Positions 48,083 to 59,190 of a DNA stretch of 64,000 bases are shown here, piece after piece (within the stretch, counting starts at the first letter, position 1; the number at the start of each line of letters is the position of its first letter). Position numbers and translations under genes: made by a program. The DNA comes from Castanea sativa (taxonomy: Eukaryota > Streptophyta > Magnoliopsida > Fagales > Fagaceae). A model generated the notes under the pieces. That model was given only the letters and a program-made list of their open reading frames with translations. It did no database searches and was not told where the DNA came from. The DNA lies in assembly GCF_040712315.1 (NCBI RefSeq), contig NC_134013.1:40350501-40414500 (forward strand), read 5' to 3'.

Positions 48083-48655
48083 AACATACTTTTGAGCCTA
48101 CAAAGAGGCAATATCCATACATACATTTGAGCCTACCAAGAGACAATATCAAGAAACATACATCTGAGCCTACCAAGAGGCGATATCAACATACATCTGA
48201 GTCTACCAAGATGCAATATCAAGAAACATACATCTGAGCCTACCAAGAGGCGATAATATCAAGAAACATACATTTGAGTCTACTAAAAGGCAATATCAAG
48301 AAACATACATTCGAGCCTACCAAGAGGCGATAATATCAAGATCATACATCTGAGCCTACCATGAGGCAATATCTACACATACATCTAGGCCTACCAAGAG
48401 GCAATGTCCATACATACATTCAAGCCTACCAAGAGGCAATATCTACACGTACATTTGAGCCTACCAAAAGGCGATATCAACATACATGTCTAGAAGCCTA
48501 CCAAGAGGCAATATCAAAGTACAATCCAAGCCCATGATGGGGCATTCATGCATACATGTCTAGAAGCCTACCAAGAGGCAAAGTCAAAATTCACAATCTG
48601 GGCCCACTATGGGGCAATATAATACATACATGTCTGGCCCACCATGGAGCAATGT
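48083..48655 (+). repeat. Tandem array 1 of element C, ~35-48-bp unit
   Basis: About 15 degenerate copies of a unit with GAGCCTACCAAGAGGCAATATC and ACATACAT. The core GCCT-ACCAAG-AGGC is a short dyad that recurs in most copies. Confidence 0.9.
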
Positions 48656-50011
48656 TTGAAATAGTAAAAGGAAATAAATATATACCCACAGAGGGGCTAC
48701 ATCATCATGAATATACAACAACAGTGGTTGAATCTAAGGAGAATCATCATCTCTGACAGAATCATCAGTAAAGCATCCAACACTATCGTCATTGGCACCA
48801 TCACCAGTAGCTGGACGAGTAGAAGGGCCAGCTCGACTAGCCAAGGAACCTGGGACCCATCTTGGAATCTGTAATGATGCCTACCCAGGTGCAAGGCCTC
48901 GTGCCCAGTCGGAAATAGGAGTAAATCCCCATTTGCTAGCAGGACCTAGAGGAACTAGCATCTACTTAGTCTCGTGTCTCCTAATGGGAAGATCCCTGCT
49001 TGGAATGAAGGGTGTCAGAGGTATAGGCATCCCCTGTCCCCTCATCTCGCCGATCAGGACACCAATATACCCCTAAAGCAAGCCTGCCTTAGCAATATGC
49101 TAGCTCCTCTCTCTCTCCTTAGCAATGGCCTGACTCTCCTACTCTCTCTGCCATAGCTCCCTCTCCCAAGCCAGTGCTCTAGCAATATCTTCCTACATGT
49201 GCCCCTTCCTGGCGACAGTAGCGTTCTCAAGATCTCACACCCAAACCTGCAACGCCTCTACGTGCAATCCTAAAGGGGCCTTTGAAGCCTTCCAAGCGTG
49301 AGCAATGCCCCCAAGCACTCTGCCCCACTCACAGGGTAGTCAGCAATGATGGGTCCAGCCAATGACGCCAAAAACTAGGTAGCATAATCAGTATCCTCTA
49401 TCATGAAGCCATCAACGGAACCTGTCACATAAGCAGAGTCATCCATAATCACCTCAGGACAAGATATCTCAAGAGGTGGATCTCTAGGCACTCTAAAGGT
49501 CGGCATGACCTGGTGGAAAGTCCGTTAAGCTAAGAAGAACCCAGCTAATCAAAGCCTAAAACCAGCACTGAGCGCGTGACTAACCCATGGCAGGAGTGAC
49601 ATCAGGCCTGGCTAACAACCTTCCATCATATGGAGTGTTGCATATCTCACCCAGGTGACGCAATCGAGAGCGGCACTAATAGTAGTTTGCTGTGTCAAAA
49701 CGACTTTGAAAATATCATAAAGGGACCAAGCATATGCCCTAGGATATATCATCATAAAAAGGCTAGTATATTTTGGTCACATAGCTGGGAGGTACTCATT
49801 TGCCCACCATGTCAAAATGCTAACAACCCTCGAGGCTCCTGAAGCCCTAGCGCGCCGTCTACCTCAAATAGGCAATGAAAAATCCATAAGAAAATGGCCC
49901 CCAATCATAAGCCCCTATGACGGACACCACTCTCATGGAACCCAGCAATCTGCAAGTTAGCACTGACCGATTGTTGCCCAGCAGGCAACTACCAATGAAA
50001 TAGAAAAAGAA

Positions 50012-50389
50012 TCATCTGAGATTGACATCATCTAGCTCCATCCTCCAAGGTATGTTCATATCTAGCCATTGCATGCGGATTTGAGGCTCATCAGTAGACC
50101 TAAAGTACCCTCTAGTCGTCTGGTAAGGGGGTATGGAATGCCCAGAAGCTCGCTCGTCAAGGGGAAGGGCTGCATACTTCCCACAGGTCAAGTAAAAAAT
50201 GTTCGTCTCAGCGTGATATTGCTCCACCAAAGCCTCAGCCAATCCATGCCTCGTGGAACAAGGCGGAATACGAAGAAAAGCCTCAAATTCCTGCTCCTTC
50301 AGGAAGGTGTGATAATGCGCGAGTAGATGAGTGAAACAAGCGGAGGGAAAATGAAGACATATCCCCTCGGCCGCAAACCCTGTTAGCAC
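50012..50389 (-). pseudogene. Antisense PMD-like fragment in element C
   Basis: A 125-codon open frame on the minus strand: LKEQEFEAFLRIPPCSTRHGL, then ALVEQYHAETNIFYLTCGKY. These words match the start of a plant mobile domain, where a helix and 'L(x)R(W/Y)..ETNTFHL' precede the core. The rest of the domain (49,500-50,000) is broken beyond recognition in my reading. It occupies the same relative place and orientation as the PMD gene of element A. No start can be chosen with confidence. Confidence 0.45.
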
Positions 50390-50434
50390 CCTGTGCTCAA
50401 AATCAAGGAAGAGCTGTCTGTTAGCACATATTAC

Positions 50435-50455
50435 ATATATATATATATATATATA
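50435..50455. repeat. AT dinucleotide microsatellite
   Basis: About ten AT units, just upstream (minus sense) of the PMD-like fragment. Confidence 0.9.
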
Positions 50456-51164
50456 CTGAACCGAAAAACGAAAGAGAAAAGAAAAGCATCCTGACCCTTC
50501 CTCACCTGTGTGGAAGGATGCCTCTTCAAATTATGCTGCAGATGGGTGTCCTTAATTCTGTCATCAATCTCTCTGGTATATGCCTCCGATCTGGCCTGGC
50601 GAGGTGGAAACCTTGGTCTACAGCTCCTACACTTAGGAGCACCAGGGCCCTACCTAGCTGTATCGTCAGCCACCAAGTCAGCATCTACATCAAACATGAG
50701 CTCATAGCCCTCCTGGGCCTCCTCCCTTTTGGGTCTAAGGGAACTGTGAAGAACTGACTTCTAAACCAGTGTGGGACTGAGATGAGGCACTCGCTGTCTC
50801 CACTGAACATCAACTCCTAGTGCGATGTGCTATATGTATGCCCCAAAGGGGCGCGGTGTCATCACCTCCTCGATTAAAGCACCTCTGAAGGGTCCTTGCA
50901 ACTTGCTCCCTAATGGAAATAATGTCATCGTTGCTGCTAGATGAGTCTACTTGGGATGGAACAATGTCGGGAGCCTTCCCGCAATCTCTACTAGATCTCG
51001 CCTTTTAAGACATAATCTGCAAAAGAAAATCTAGATTGATTAGTAAGCCCAAAACATATGGTAATGCAAATAAACAGGTAAGTGCGTCTAACCCTACTGC
51101 CTAACATATATCATGCATGTTCATACCAAAATGTCATGTTTTCTCAAAATATCAAGGTTTTCAA

Positions 51165-51835
51165 AATACCTCTCTTTTCGAATTTATATTCAGCAGCGGT
51201 TGTTTAATCCTATCTCTTTTGCCTCAAAAGTATTCAAGGTTTTCGAAATGCCACTCTCTCAGGATTTATATTTGGCGATGGTCGTTTAATCCTATCTTTT
51301 TTCCCTCAAAATTATTCAAGTTTTCAAAATATCTCTCTTAGGATTTATATTCAGCAGCAGTTGTTTAATCCTATCTCTTTTGCCTCAAAAGTATTCAAGT
51401 TTTCAAAATACCTCTCTTAGGATTCAATTCGACGACAATCGTTTAGTCCTGAACCTCATCTCAAAATGTCATGTTTTTCAAAATTCTTCTTTCAGGGTTT
51501 ATATTCAGTAGTGGTCGTTTAATCCTATCCATCTATTCAAGATTTATATTCAGCAACGATTGTTTAATCTCTTTCAGGGTTTATATTCTGCAGTGGTCAT
51601 TTAATCCTATCCATCTTACGAGATTTATATTCGGCAGCAATCGTTTAATCTCTTTTAGAGTTTATATTTGATGGCGGTCGTTTAATCCTATCCATCTATT
51701 TGAGATTTATATTTGGTGGTGATCGTTTAATCTCTTTCAAGGTTCATATTCGACGGCGGTCGTTTAATCCCACTCCCTTTTTCTAAAAGATACCTCTCAC
51801 GATTCAGATTTGACGGTGCTCATTTAATCCTACAT
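51165..51835 (+). repeat. Tandem array 2 of element C
   Basis: About 11 degenerate copies of a unit around GGATTTATATTCRGCRGY and GTYGTTTAATCC; longer units (~85-110 bp, with TTCAAAATACCTCTCTT) come first, shorter ones (~50 bp) later. The core begins GGATT and ends AATCC. Confidence 0.9.
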
Positions 51836-51839
51836 TTCC

Positions 51840-52652
51840 AAAATTACTCCCATTTCAAAATTGCATTGTTTTCACGTTTTCAATCTCCCAAAATTTTCCA
51901 TCTTTATCATGCATAGTTTCTCATATCTACCTAGCTTTTCTCTTAGTTTTCATAGTGTTTCATGTGTTTTGATAGCATTCAACATATGCAAGTTCGCCTA
52001 TGCTACTTAAACATATGAACAATTTTTTTTTCCAACATCATCATGGCATAAATAATAGAAAACAAAAAAAATATACGCAAAAATACCAAAAATAAAATAA
52101 ATGCTAGCATGCGCTTCCAGTTGTTTTGCTACTAACATATTTGCTGAAAATTAAGAAAAAGAGAATATAGACACTAACCTTAAGTGCAGAACAAAAGACT
52201 GAAGCTGAAATCTGGACCCACTAGACCGCGACTTGCTCCAAAAAACTTTCTAGAAGTGAGAATTCGGAGAAATGAGTTGGAAATGGTCAAAATGGAGCTT
52301 TGAGGCCAATTTATAGGCCTCTGTAAGGCCTGGGCAGCCCGTCACACCTTTAGTGGTCATCAGGTCTACTTGGCGCACCTTTTGCAGCCGCTGGTCAACA
52401 TTGATCGGGTCAACGATGACCGGTTGATTGTTGACAAAAAAAAAAAACAGATTTTTTGCCTAGCATCAAGGACCAAGTTAGAGGCAACTTTTCTAGACCA
52501 ACTGTAGCAGCTCAACCTTGTCAAGTAAGGTTGGTTTCGACCCATGAACAACGCCGTTTCCACACACAATTTTGAGGCAACAAAATGCAAAATCACGTTC
52601 TTTATCTAACACCTCTCCTTACCATCAAGATGTCAGATAAAGAAGGGGTTGC
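51840..52652 (+). other. 3' non-coding end of element C
   Basis: No gene. Ends in the polypurine-like AAAGAAGGGGTTGC directly before the LTR start at 52653. Confidence 0.45.
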
Positions 52653-54782
52653 TGTAGATACTGTATTTTGTCTACCTTCGATTTGCGTGACGAAATCTAA
52701 AAATCTCAAAAAAATTAACTTTTCTCCAAGGGGCTATGGAAACATCTATGATAGGCCAAAAACGTATTGACCCCTTGTGATTGATTAAGTTGATTAATTA
52801 GCCAAGTTTATTAATTAATCAAATTAACATGCAAATGAGTGGTAGCACAAACAAATCACCAATAAACTAAAGTGCAGCGGAAAATAAATTGACACGGTGA
52901 TTTGTTTACGAATGGGGAAAACCTCCAAGGCAAAAATCCCACCGGGTGATTTTAAGGTCACCACTCCCGAGAATCCACTATTATCACAACAAGCGGTTAC
53001 AAGTAAAGGAATCCCAGTACCTTATACCAACCTACAGTTGAACCCTTACCCCAATACCCAATTGGACTTGTTCTGTAGTGACAATATCTCATTTTCAATG
53101 CACGGCTCCCAGTACGTGACTAACCAATTTTTGCGGATCCCAGTACGCGACTTCAATCACCAACTTGTGAAAGATGTTGGCTGCAAAGTTCTTCAGTTCA
53201 TCCTTACAATGAAGAACGAGAAGATGCTTGGTTACAAAACCCTTCTTCACAAAGAGATGAACTAGGGCAAACTTTGTCTCCAGTCACAAATTGCTTGGAC
53301 AAGCTTTGCTCAATGCTTGTGCAACTTGTGCTTACTTTGACGGCCCTTAAAATAATCCTTTTATATATCTAGGGTTATGAGAAAAGAAGGCCCAAAGACA
53401 TGCCCACAGATCAGAATCAAAACAGTACTGAAAAACTGTTTTTCCGTAATCTTGATAGCTAGAGGTGTCGAGGTGCTGTCAAGAAGCTATCGAGCCACGG
53501 GGCTGGAACAGCTTCGTAAAGCTCGATAGATGCAGCTATCGAGCCAGCTGTCGAGCTTTAATGAAGAGCACTTCTCAGCTTGTTTCTTGGACAGACTTGC
53601 ATGGCTTTAACACTTGATCTTGAAACCTTGTTTCTTGAAGTATCAAAAACATCTTAGATCTACCCAATTACAAGTAAAGTGCGTTTTGTCAAAGGATTAG
53701 CCAATTATATAAAATAATGACATATGTTCTTAACAATTGAACCACATATATCCTAACAATCTAGATTGACGTGACACAACTCGTTCGGGCATTAGAGCAC
53801 TCAAAGTGCCTTTTTAGGTCAAATTGACCAAAATGCCCCTAGGCAACCTAGAATTACAAAGGTCAAAATTGGTCAAAATGATCTCAAAACAACATTTTTC
53901 ATATTTCTACATCAAACTCGAGCTACTCGGTGATTTTTGTCAAGTTTAACCTAGAGTTGACTCTCGACGGCCCCAGAAACCCTAATTTTGATATGACCAT
54001 CGGAACAGGTTGAAACTAGCGTCATCACAAAAATTATTGTATTCCTTTTACAACGACTATTCACAAGTCGAAATTGGAGTCAAAACGGCTGAGATATCTT
54101 GAAAATCGTGCAAGGCACATCAGCTCGTTTCTCGAGGCTATAACTTTTTATCCAACCGTTGGATTTCAAAATTCTCTAGCTTTCTAGAAAATACACATCC
54201 AGACCTTTTCAAGGACACTAGGATTAGTTTAATTCTAGTCCGAGAAGGCCTCCATCAGGCCGTTACAAGGCGGTGGCCACTTAGCTGAAGAGTCACAAAA
54301 TCTTTATAAATACCCCCTGACCCCCCTCAGATAAATATTATAAAAAAAAAGGCGTTTTGGAGCTGGGTTCTGGGCAGATTCTCTCTCTTTTCTCTACATT
54401 CCTCTCCCAAAACACATAAAAAAACCTTTGATTCCTCTCTTTTCTCAACAATCAAAAGGTAGTGTTCTTGCACTCTTTTTCCTCTTCTTGGTCTTTGGAC
54501 CTTGGATTTGAGGCTTAAAGGGTGTAGATGTAGTTTTTTAGCTACAATCTACACCCTTTGTTTTATCTTGCTTTATAATATGCTTTGTTTAAAAGATACC
54601 TAGCTTGATACCTAGTTTTCCTATCATTTTCTTGCTTTATCTTGATTCCTAGCATGTCTCCTTGCTTTTTGCCATGTTTTAATGCTTTGATGATGTTAGC
54701 CTAGCCTTCTTGGCTAGGATATGCCTAAATATTGTGTTTGTGCTTAGATCCATGTGCCTAGATGCCTTTTAGCATGCCTATG
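52653..54782 (+). repeat. Right LTR of element C, interrupted
   Basis: Starts TGTAGATACTG; interrupted by the solo LTR 52749-53758; resumes at 53764. TATA box TATAAATA at 54305-54312 followed by a CT-rich leader. The LTR is cut at 54782 by another LTR, so its end is not in this copy; 46941-47514 shows what the end looks like. Confidence 0.6.
52749..53758 (-). repeat. Solo LTR 3 (1010 bp), TSD ATCTA
   Basis: On the minus strand TGTTAGGATATATGTGG...GGCCTATCA, flanked by ATCTA at 52744-52748 and 53759-53763. TATA-like ATATATAAAAGG on the minus strand near 53360 gives orientation. A 122-codon frame inside it (52897-53265) is not coding. Confidence 0.85.
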
Positions 54783-54881
54783 TGTAGACACTCAATATTA
54801 CATCCATTATATAATTTTGGAAGATGATTAAAATGACCATTTCAAATGCCCAAAAAAATAATAGTTGCATTACATGCATTA
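54783..54881 (+). repeat. First ~99 bases of an A-family LTR
   Basis: TGTAGACACTCAATATTACATCC matches the start of A's LTR at 44800 with scattered changes and continues alike to CATTACATGCAT. It is cut by element D at 54882. Confidence 0.75.
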
Positions 54882-55527
54882 TGATGATGCAAAGAAGATC
54901 AGTAGGTTGGATGCTTCGAACTTGAAAGGACCACTTGCTCTCTCTGCGGCCTGAAGAAAAAAGAAAAGCGAATCAAAGGTGACCGGGGGTGCCGGCCAAA
55001 AACCCTCCGATGGCAAAGTTAGTTTTTCTCTCTATATTTTTGGAGTTCCAACTTTTTTGGAGTCAAATTCACATACCTTTGCCTTGTCTGAATCAGTCTT
55101 TATATAGTGCCTTCATAGACGGTTATCGAAATTGGAACCTCCCTTGGATTCAAGGAGGCTTAAACGTAACTGCCATAACCGTTTAGGAGTTACACTTCTA
55201 TTTCACAACGGATACATGACAGTTATGCGTGGGATAAGGGATTGTCACATTATATTCGGAGATTCTCCTAAGTATGATACCCTCGTCCTGGAATTCCTTC
55301 ATCGAGTGTGCCTGTTAATTCCAAGTGTAGCATCCTCGTCCACGAATTTTTATGTGGACGAGTCCTCTCGGGGCAGGCTGTGCGCATCCCATGGACGAGG
55401 GATGTAGCTTCACTATCACCCTCAGGACGGCCTTGTCCGTTACCCTTGTCCTGAGGATAACTCCTGGACGGTTGCCGAGGTGATGACCGTCCAGGGACGA
55501 TCTGAGCGTTTTCATCCCACATCAGTT
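54882..55527 (-). repeat. 3' LTR of element D
   Basis: On the minus strand it starts TGATGTGGGATGAAAACGC after the purine tract GGACGAGGGGCAAC and ends TTTGCATCATCA; the left end may be 54885 instead. TATA box TATATAAA at 55099-55106 (minus). TGATG / CATCA are the ends. Confidence 0.75.
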
Positions 55528-55688
55528 GCCCCTCGTCCAGGAGTTATGCAATGTATCAACAGATTTTAAAACGCACTACGTGTCGCACATCCATAGGGGG
55601 TTAGTCAACTGGTTTACTCCTCCGAGGCATGCGCCACGTGTCGCCTTCTAATTGGGTCCGTCGTTGCGGTTACCGAGACTTTTCTGCC

Positions 55689-55696
55689 TATAAATA
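55689..55696 (+). promoter_or_regulatory. TATA box of the antisense gene of element D
   Basis: CCTATAAATAGTGG lies 160 bases upstream of the ATG at 55857 and is followed by a CT-rich leader (TTTCTCTCTCATGCCCC), the usual look of a plant core promoter. It points away from the LTR and against pol. Confidence 0.65.
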
Positions 55697-55856
55697 GTGG
55701 TTTCTCTCTCATGCCCCTTTCACTTTTTCAAATTTTCTGCTTTGACACTCTCGTCCGTCGCTTCGTCTAAGAATATCCTCAGCGTCCTTAGTGTCCCTCG
55801 TCTAGAGCCAGGTAATCTTTCTACACTTATTCTAGCTTTCCTTTTTAAGTGTTAGG

Positions 55857-56963
55857 ATGTTTTCGATGGCCTCCTGCTCGTCTAGCGACAGTGTGGTCGG
55901 GGCCATAGACGAGTATCACGACGACTCTAGTTATGACACCTCTAGTAATGTCAGTAGTAGTAGTGGTCACACAACCGAGGAATACACATCTAGTGTTCCT
56001 GGAATCCCTGTAGAAGCCTTTCAAGAGAGTATTAGGATGAGGACAGCCTCTGGGGCTGACACCTCGATGAGCTCCCCGCCGTCCTCCCCTTTGGACGAAC
56101 GGGAAACCGTATATAGTTGTGCTCTAGAGGTTCCTTCTAGGACGGACGAGAGAAGGTTAGATGCCCTTAGGACTTGGTTTCAGATTCCTGATGATCTAAA
56201 CCCTAGGTTAGCTGTCCGAGGTGAATGGTGTTGCCAGCCTCGTTTTGGAATAGGTATTTATGAAGCTTATTTGTTAGGGGGGCTTAGACTTTCTTTGAAT
56301 GCCATTGCTAGGGAATTACTCACTAGGCTGGGCTTGGGAGTGTGTCAGCTTAACCCCAACGCATGGAGACTAATTGTCTCCATGCAAGTCTCATGGATGG
56401 AGGTGTTTGACGGGGACCGTCCTATCACCGTGGACGAGTTCTTGTACTGCTATAAACCCTCCGAGATAAATCAATCTCGAGGCTTCCATCAGTTCACAGC
56501 TAGGGGCAATGACTGTAGACTGATTAAGTCTTTGCCCTCGTCTGACGGAAACTGGAAGATGGAATTTTTCTTCGTCTCTGGTTTCTGGGCGGGGCATCCC
56601 GTTAAGATTGGTAGAGACTCGTTTGCTCCTTATACTGGAGACATAGGGAACCTTCGTCCAGAAGGTATGTTATGCTCTTCTTTTTTATTTCTTTTTTATT
56701 ATACTTTCTATTTGGACGATGGTCTAACCTTAACTTCCTTCTTGCCTTTCCAGTCGTTGGACGACCTTCTTTGAGCAAGCTCCACCGCGACCGCGTCCAC
56801 AGGGCCCGTCTACATTCTGAACGAGACTTTCACTCGTTAGTGACCCTTAAGCGTCTACACAAGTGGGGACTCGGCCCTGAACCGTCCGTCGAAGCTTTAG
56901 CACACGAGCTAACTACCCGTAGACGTGAGTGCTCCTCTCAAGATATGCATTTTTTCATTTTTG

Positions 56964-57048
<85 letters not shown>

Positions 57049-58127
57049 TATTATTATTATTATTTTTATTTTATTTTTTTAGGGATGGCAACCATGAAGG
57101 GAAACAAGGGGAAGGAAGTGGTCGACGAGGTAGCTAGACCTGAACCTCAGACCCAGCCTCGTCCTGCTTTAGGAGAAAAAAGGAAAAGCTTGTCCAAGCA
57201 TGTGGACTTGGCTAGCTTGCCAAGTCGTCGGGGGAAGAAGGCTAAGTCTGGGCCGTCCAGGGCTGAAACTGCTAGGCCTGAACTTCCTCCCCAGCCGCCC
57301 GTCCTGGTCGTTGACGTAGACTCGTCCACGCCCCTTAGTGTCACTCCGTCCAAGTCCCCTACTCCTGACTCGTCCCAACCTCCTTAAAGGATTTCTACTA
57401 ATTTATTGGAGAACGAGGATCTGGCTTGGGAACGATTCCAAGAGGCTGTGAAGGGCGAAGACGTAGCTGCGTTCTATGACATGTCCTTGAAGGAGTTCGA
57501 GCACTCCGGCGTCCACGATCTCTTCAAGGTGACCATTTTCGCCTCGTCTTGGCTTATCCATATTTGCCCAATGTTATTTCTATCTTCTGAACTTTTTACT
57601 CTTCCATGTAGGCAATGTCAAAGTTCATAGCTGCGTCCAGGCAGGCCACAGAGATGGACAGGACGAGGATCCTTCTAGAGAAGAGAATAGAAGAGATCAA
57701 GAACGACTGCAGGACGTGGGCGGAGGTGGCGAACAAGGCCAATGACGAGGCTGAGGAGCTGAAGGCTTTGGTGGGGGAGCTGAAGTCCGACGCTGCCAAG
57801 AAGGACGACCGTCTTGAACTTCTTCAAAGGGAGAATGACGAGCTGAGTCTACTTCTTAAGAAAGCTAAAGACGAGGCAGTGGAGGAATTCAAAGCGTCCA
57901 AAGAGTTCACTGACCTGATGGATACGAACTACGCAGCAGGGTTTGAGGATTTTAGGATGGACGCTATGGACAACTTTCCTGAAGTTGACTTTAGCACCAT
58001 TAAACTCAACCTTGCTGCTGCTACAAGTTCTCTCGTCCATACAGGCTCAGACGATGTCAACATCGAGGACGACGCTTCTACCAAACCGGCTCAGGACGAC
58101 CCCAACATTGATGCCCCTTCCTCTTGA
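55857..58127 (+). pseudogene. Antisense four-exon gene of element D ('putative gypsy-type transposase' family, PF04195-like)
   Basis: Exons 55857-56664, 56754-56924, 57083-57528 and 57612-58127; all introns GT..AG, phases agree, total 647 codons with the final TGA. A Ser-rich N-terminus (residues 1-90) precedes the domain (about 100-320: FQIPDDLNPRLAVRGEWCCQ; YLLGGLRLSLNAIARELLTR; CYKPSEINQSRGFHQFTARG; FFVSGFWAGHPVKIGRDSF; RPSLSKLHRDRV). A basic segment (KRKSLSKHVD; SRRGKKAK) and a Pro-rich part follow, then a coiled coil in exon 4 (about 57650-57900). One in-frame TAA at 57385-57387 is the only break, probably CAA to TAA; exon 4 would be lost. A TATA box at 55689 precedes it. It lies antisense to the element's pol. 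Molecular role unknown; the name 'transposase' in the domain title is historical and no catalytic motif is visible. Confidence 0.85.
56966..57062. repeat. TTA trinucleotide microsatellite in intron 2 of the antisense gene
   Basis: Nearly 30 TTA/ATT units with one break near 57048. On the plus strand it also forms the pyrimidine/A-T-rich tract before the exon-3 acceptor. Length likely varies between copies. Confidence 0.95.
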
Positions 58128-59190
58128 AGAAAATGTTTCTTTTCAACCAATTGTTATTGTTGTTTAGCTTTCTTTTCTTTCTTTTTTTATTTAAAATGTA
58201 TTTAAGAATTTGAAATGTATTCAAGTACAATTACCTCGTCTAGAGTATTATGGACGAGTTCATGAACAATGCCTTTTAATGCTTATTTTATAAGGGTTTT
58301 TGGACGGTTGCCGTCTACCCTCTTTAGGCTATAGAATATCTTTTTTATTTGTTATCTATTGTATGGACAAGCTTATATGCCATCATTTATGCAATTGTCT
58401 TTCAAACAATGCTCTAACTGTTGAATGATCGTCTACACGATCTTTTTATGGACGACCCACTTAGGACGATGACGATGAGTGCATTACTTCTGCTTGTCCT
58501 TTAGGCCATTATTACTCGCCTTCTCGTAATAAGTTCATAATGTTTATGTTTTCTCGTCTTGACGAGTGCTCGTCTTTGGAACGTTATACCTTAATGCTTA
58601 TTTTTCTTTCTTAGACGGGTGGGCCTTGGCCTTTTTTCCTTTTGCTTTATACTCATTTGAAGGAAAATCTTAGACGAGTATTCCTAGGCTTCTTTCTCTT
58701 GCTTTATCCTTTCTAAAGGAAAGCTTTGGACGAGAAGGCCTTGGCTTCTTCCTCTTTGCTTTATCCTTTTTAAAGGAAAGCTTTGGACGAGAAGGCCTTG
58801 GCTTCTTTCTCTTTGTTTTATCCTTTTTAAAGGAAAGCTTTGCACGAGTGTTTCTGGGTCCGAAGTTTTCAATTCGTCTTAGGCTTTTGCCCCTTCTGTG
58901 GGTATTATGGAAACTAAATCTATGCATCAAATACATAAGAAATCCAAACCATATTATTACATGAACATTGTTCACAAACGCGGCACATGCTTATAAGCTA
59001 GTGCCTTATTGAGATACTTAAGTACATAGCCTCGTCTTTCATAAGCTGGTCTGTAAGTAGTGCAAAAGTTTAAGAACTAGTGCACTTTTATTCATAACAC
59101 ACCATAATAGTAGTAAAAGCAAAAGTAAGTATAAGCAAACACGCAAATCATAGCTGTAATTTTGCCACTGACTTTCCTCGTCCCTGCTCA
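58128..59190. other. Non-coding region between the antisense gene and integrase of D
   Basis: No gene apart from the tandem array. Words GGACGAG / CTCGTCC recur many times. Confidence 0.6.
58615..58855. repeat. Tandem array in element D, ~58-bp unit
   Basis: Three clear copies and a diverged first one of AAGGCCTTGGCTTCTTTCTC / TTTGCTTTATCC / TTTTTAAAGGAAAGC / TTTGGACGAG. Each unit has the dyad TCCTTT-TT-AAAGGA. It lies between integrase and the antisense gene, the same place as the array of element B. Confidence 0.9.

Larger units (their letters stand above)
48660..51160 (-). other. Degenerate interior of element C
   Basis: Apart from the PMD-like fragment and AT repeat, no frame here is convincing. 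GC content is higher than in the flanks, and short minus-strand frames are interrupted, consistent with a decayed antisense gene. Confidence 0.4.
46941..54782 (+). mobile_element. Element C: Tat-like element lacking visible gag-pol
   Basis: 46941-47514 reads like the last third of a Tat LTR (GGGTGCCTACCCCTTCCCC; ACCAATCACACCTTAAATAAACCC; CTTCTCGCATAGAG). A possible primer site follows (ATGGGTGGTAGAGC). 52653 onward is the start of an LTR (TGTAGATACTG) preceded by AAAGAAGGGGTTGC. Between them, 5.1 kb hold two tandem arrays and an antisense PMD-like fragment but no PR, RT, RH or IN motif. Its left LTR is interrupted by A and its right LTR by a solo LTR and an A-family LTR, so C is the oldest layer. 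Confidence 0.55.

Noticed and set aside
48083..48655. CRISPR-like array in element C
   Set aside because: Spacer parts are also repeated and degenerate; it is a tandem array.
48792..49156. Plus-strand frames in element C
   Set aside because: Short, overlapping, without domain words; likely shadows of a decayed minus-strand gene.
52897..53265. 122-codon frame
   Set aside because: Lies inside solo LTR 3, which is in the opposite orientation; no family features.
56672..57387. Poly-Leu, poly-Tyr and poly-Ile open frames
   Set aside because: Products of the TTA microsatellite in an intron; exon borders exclude them.
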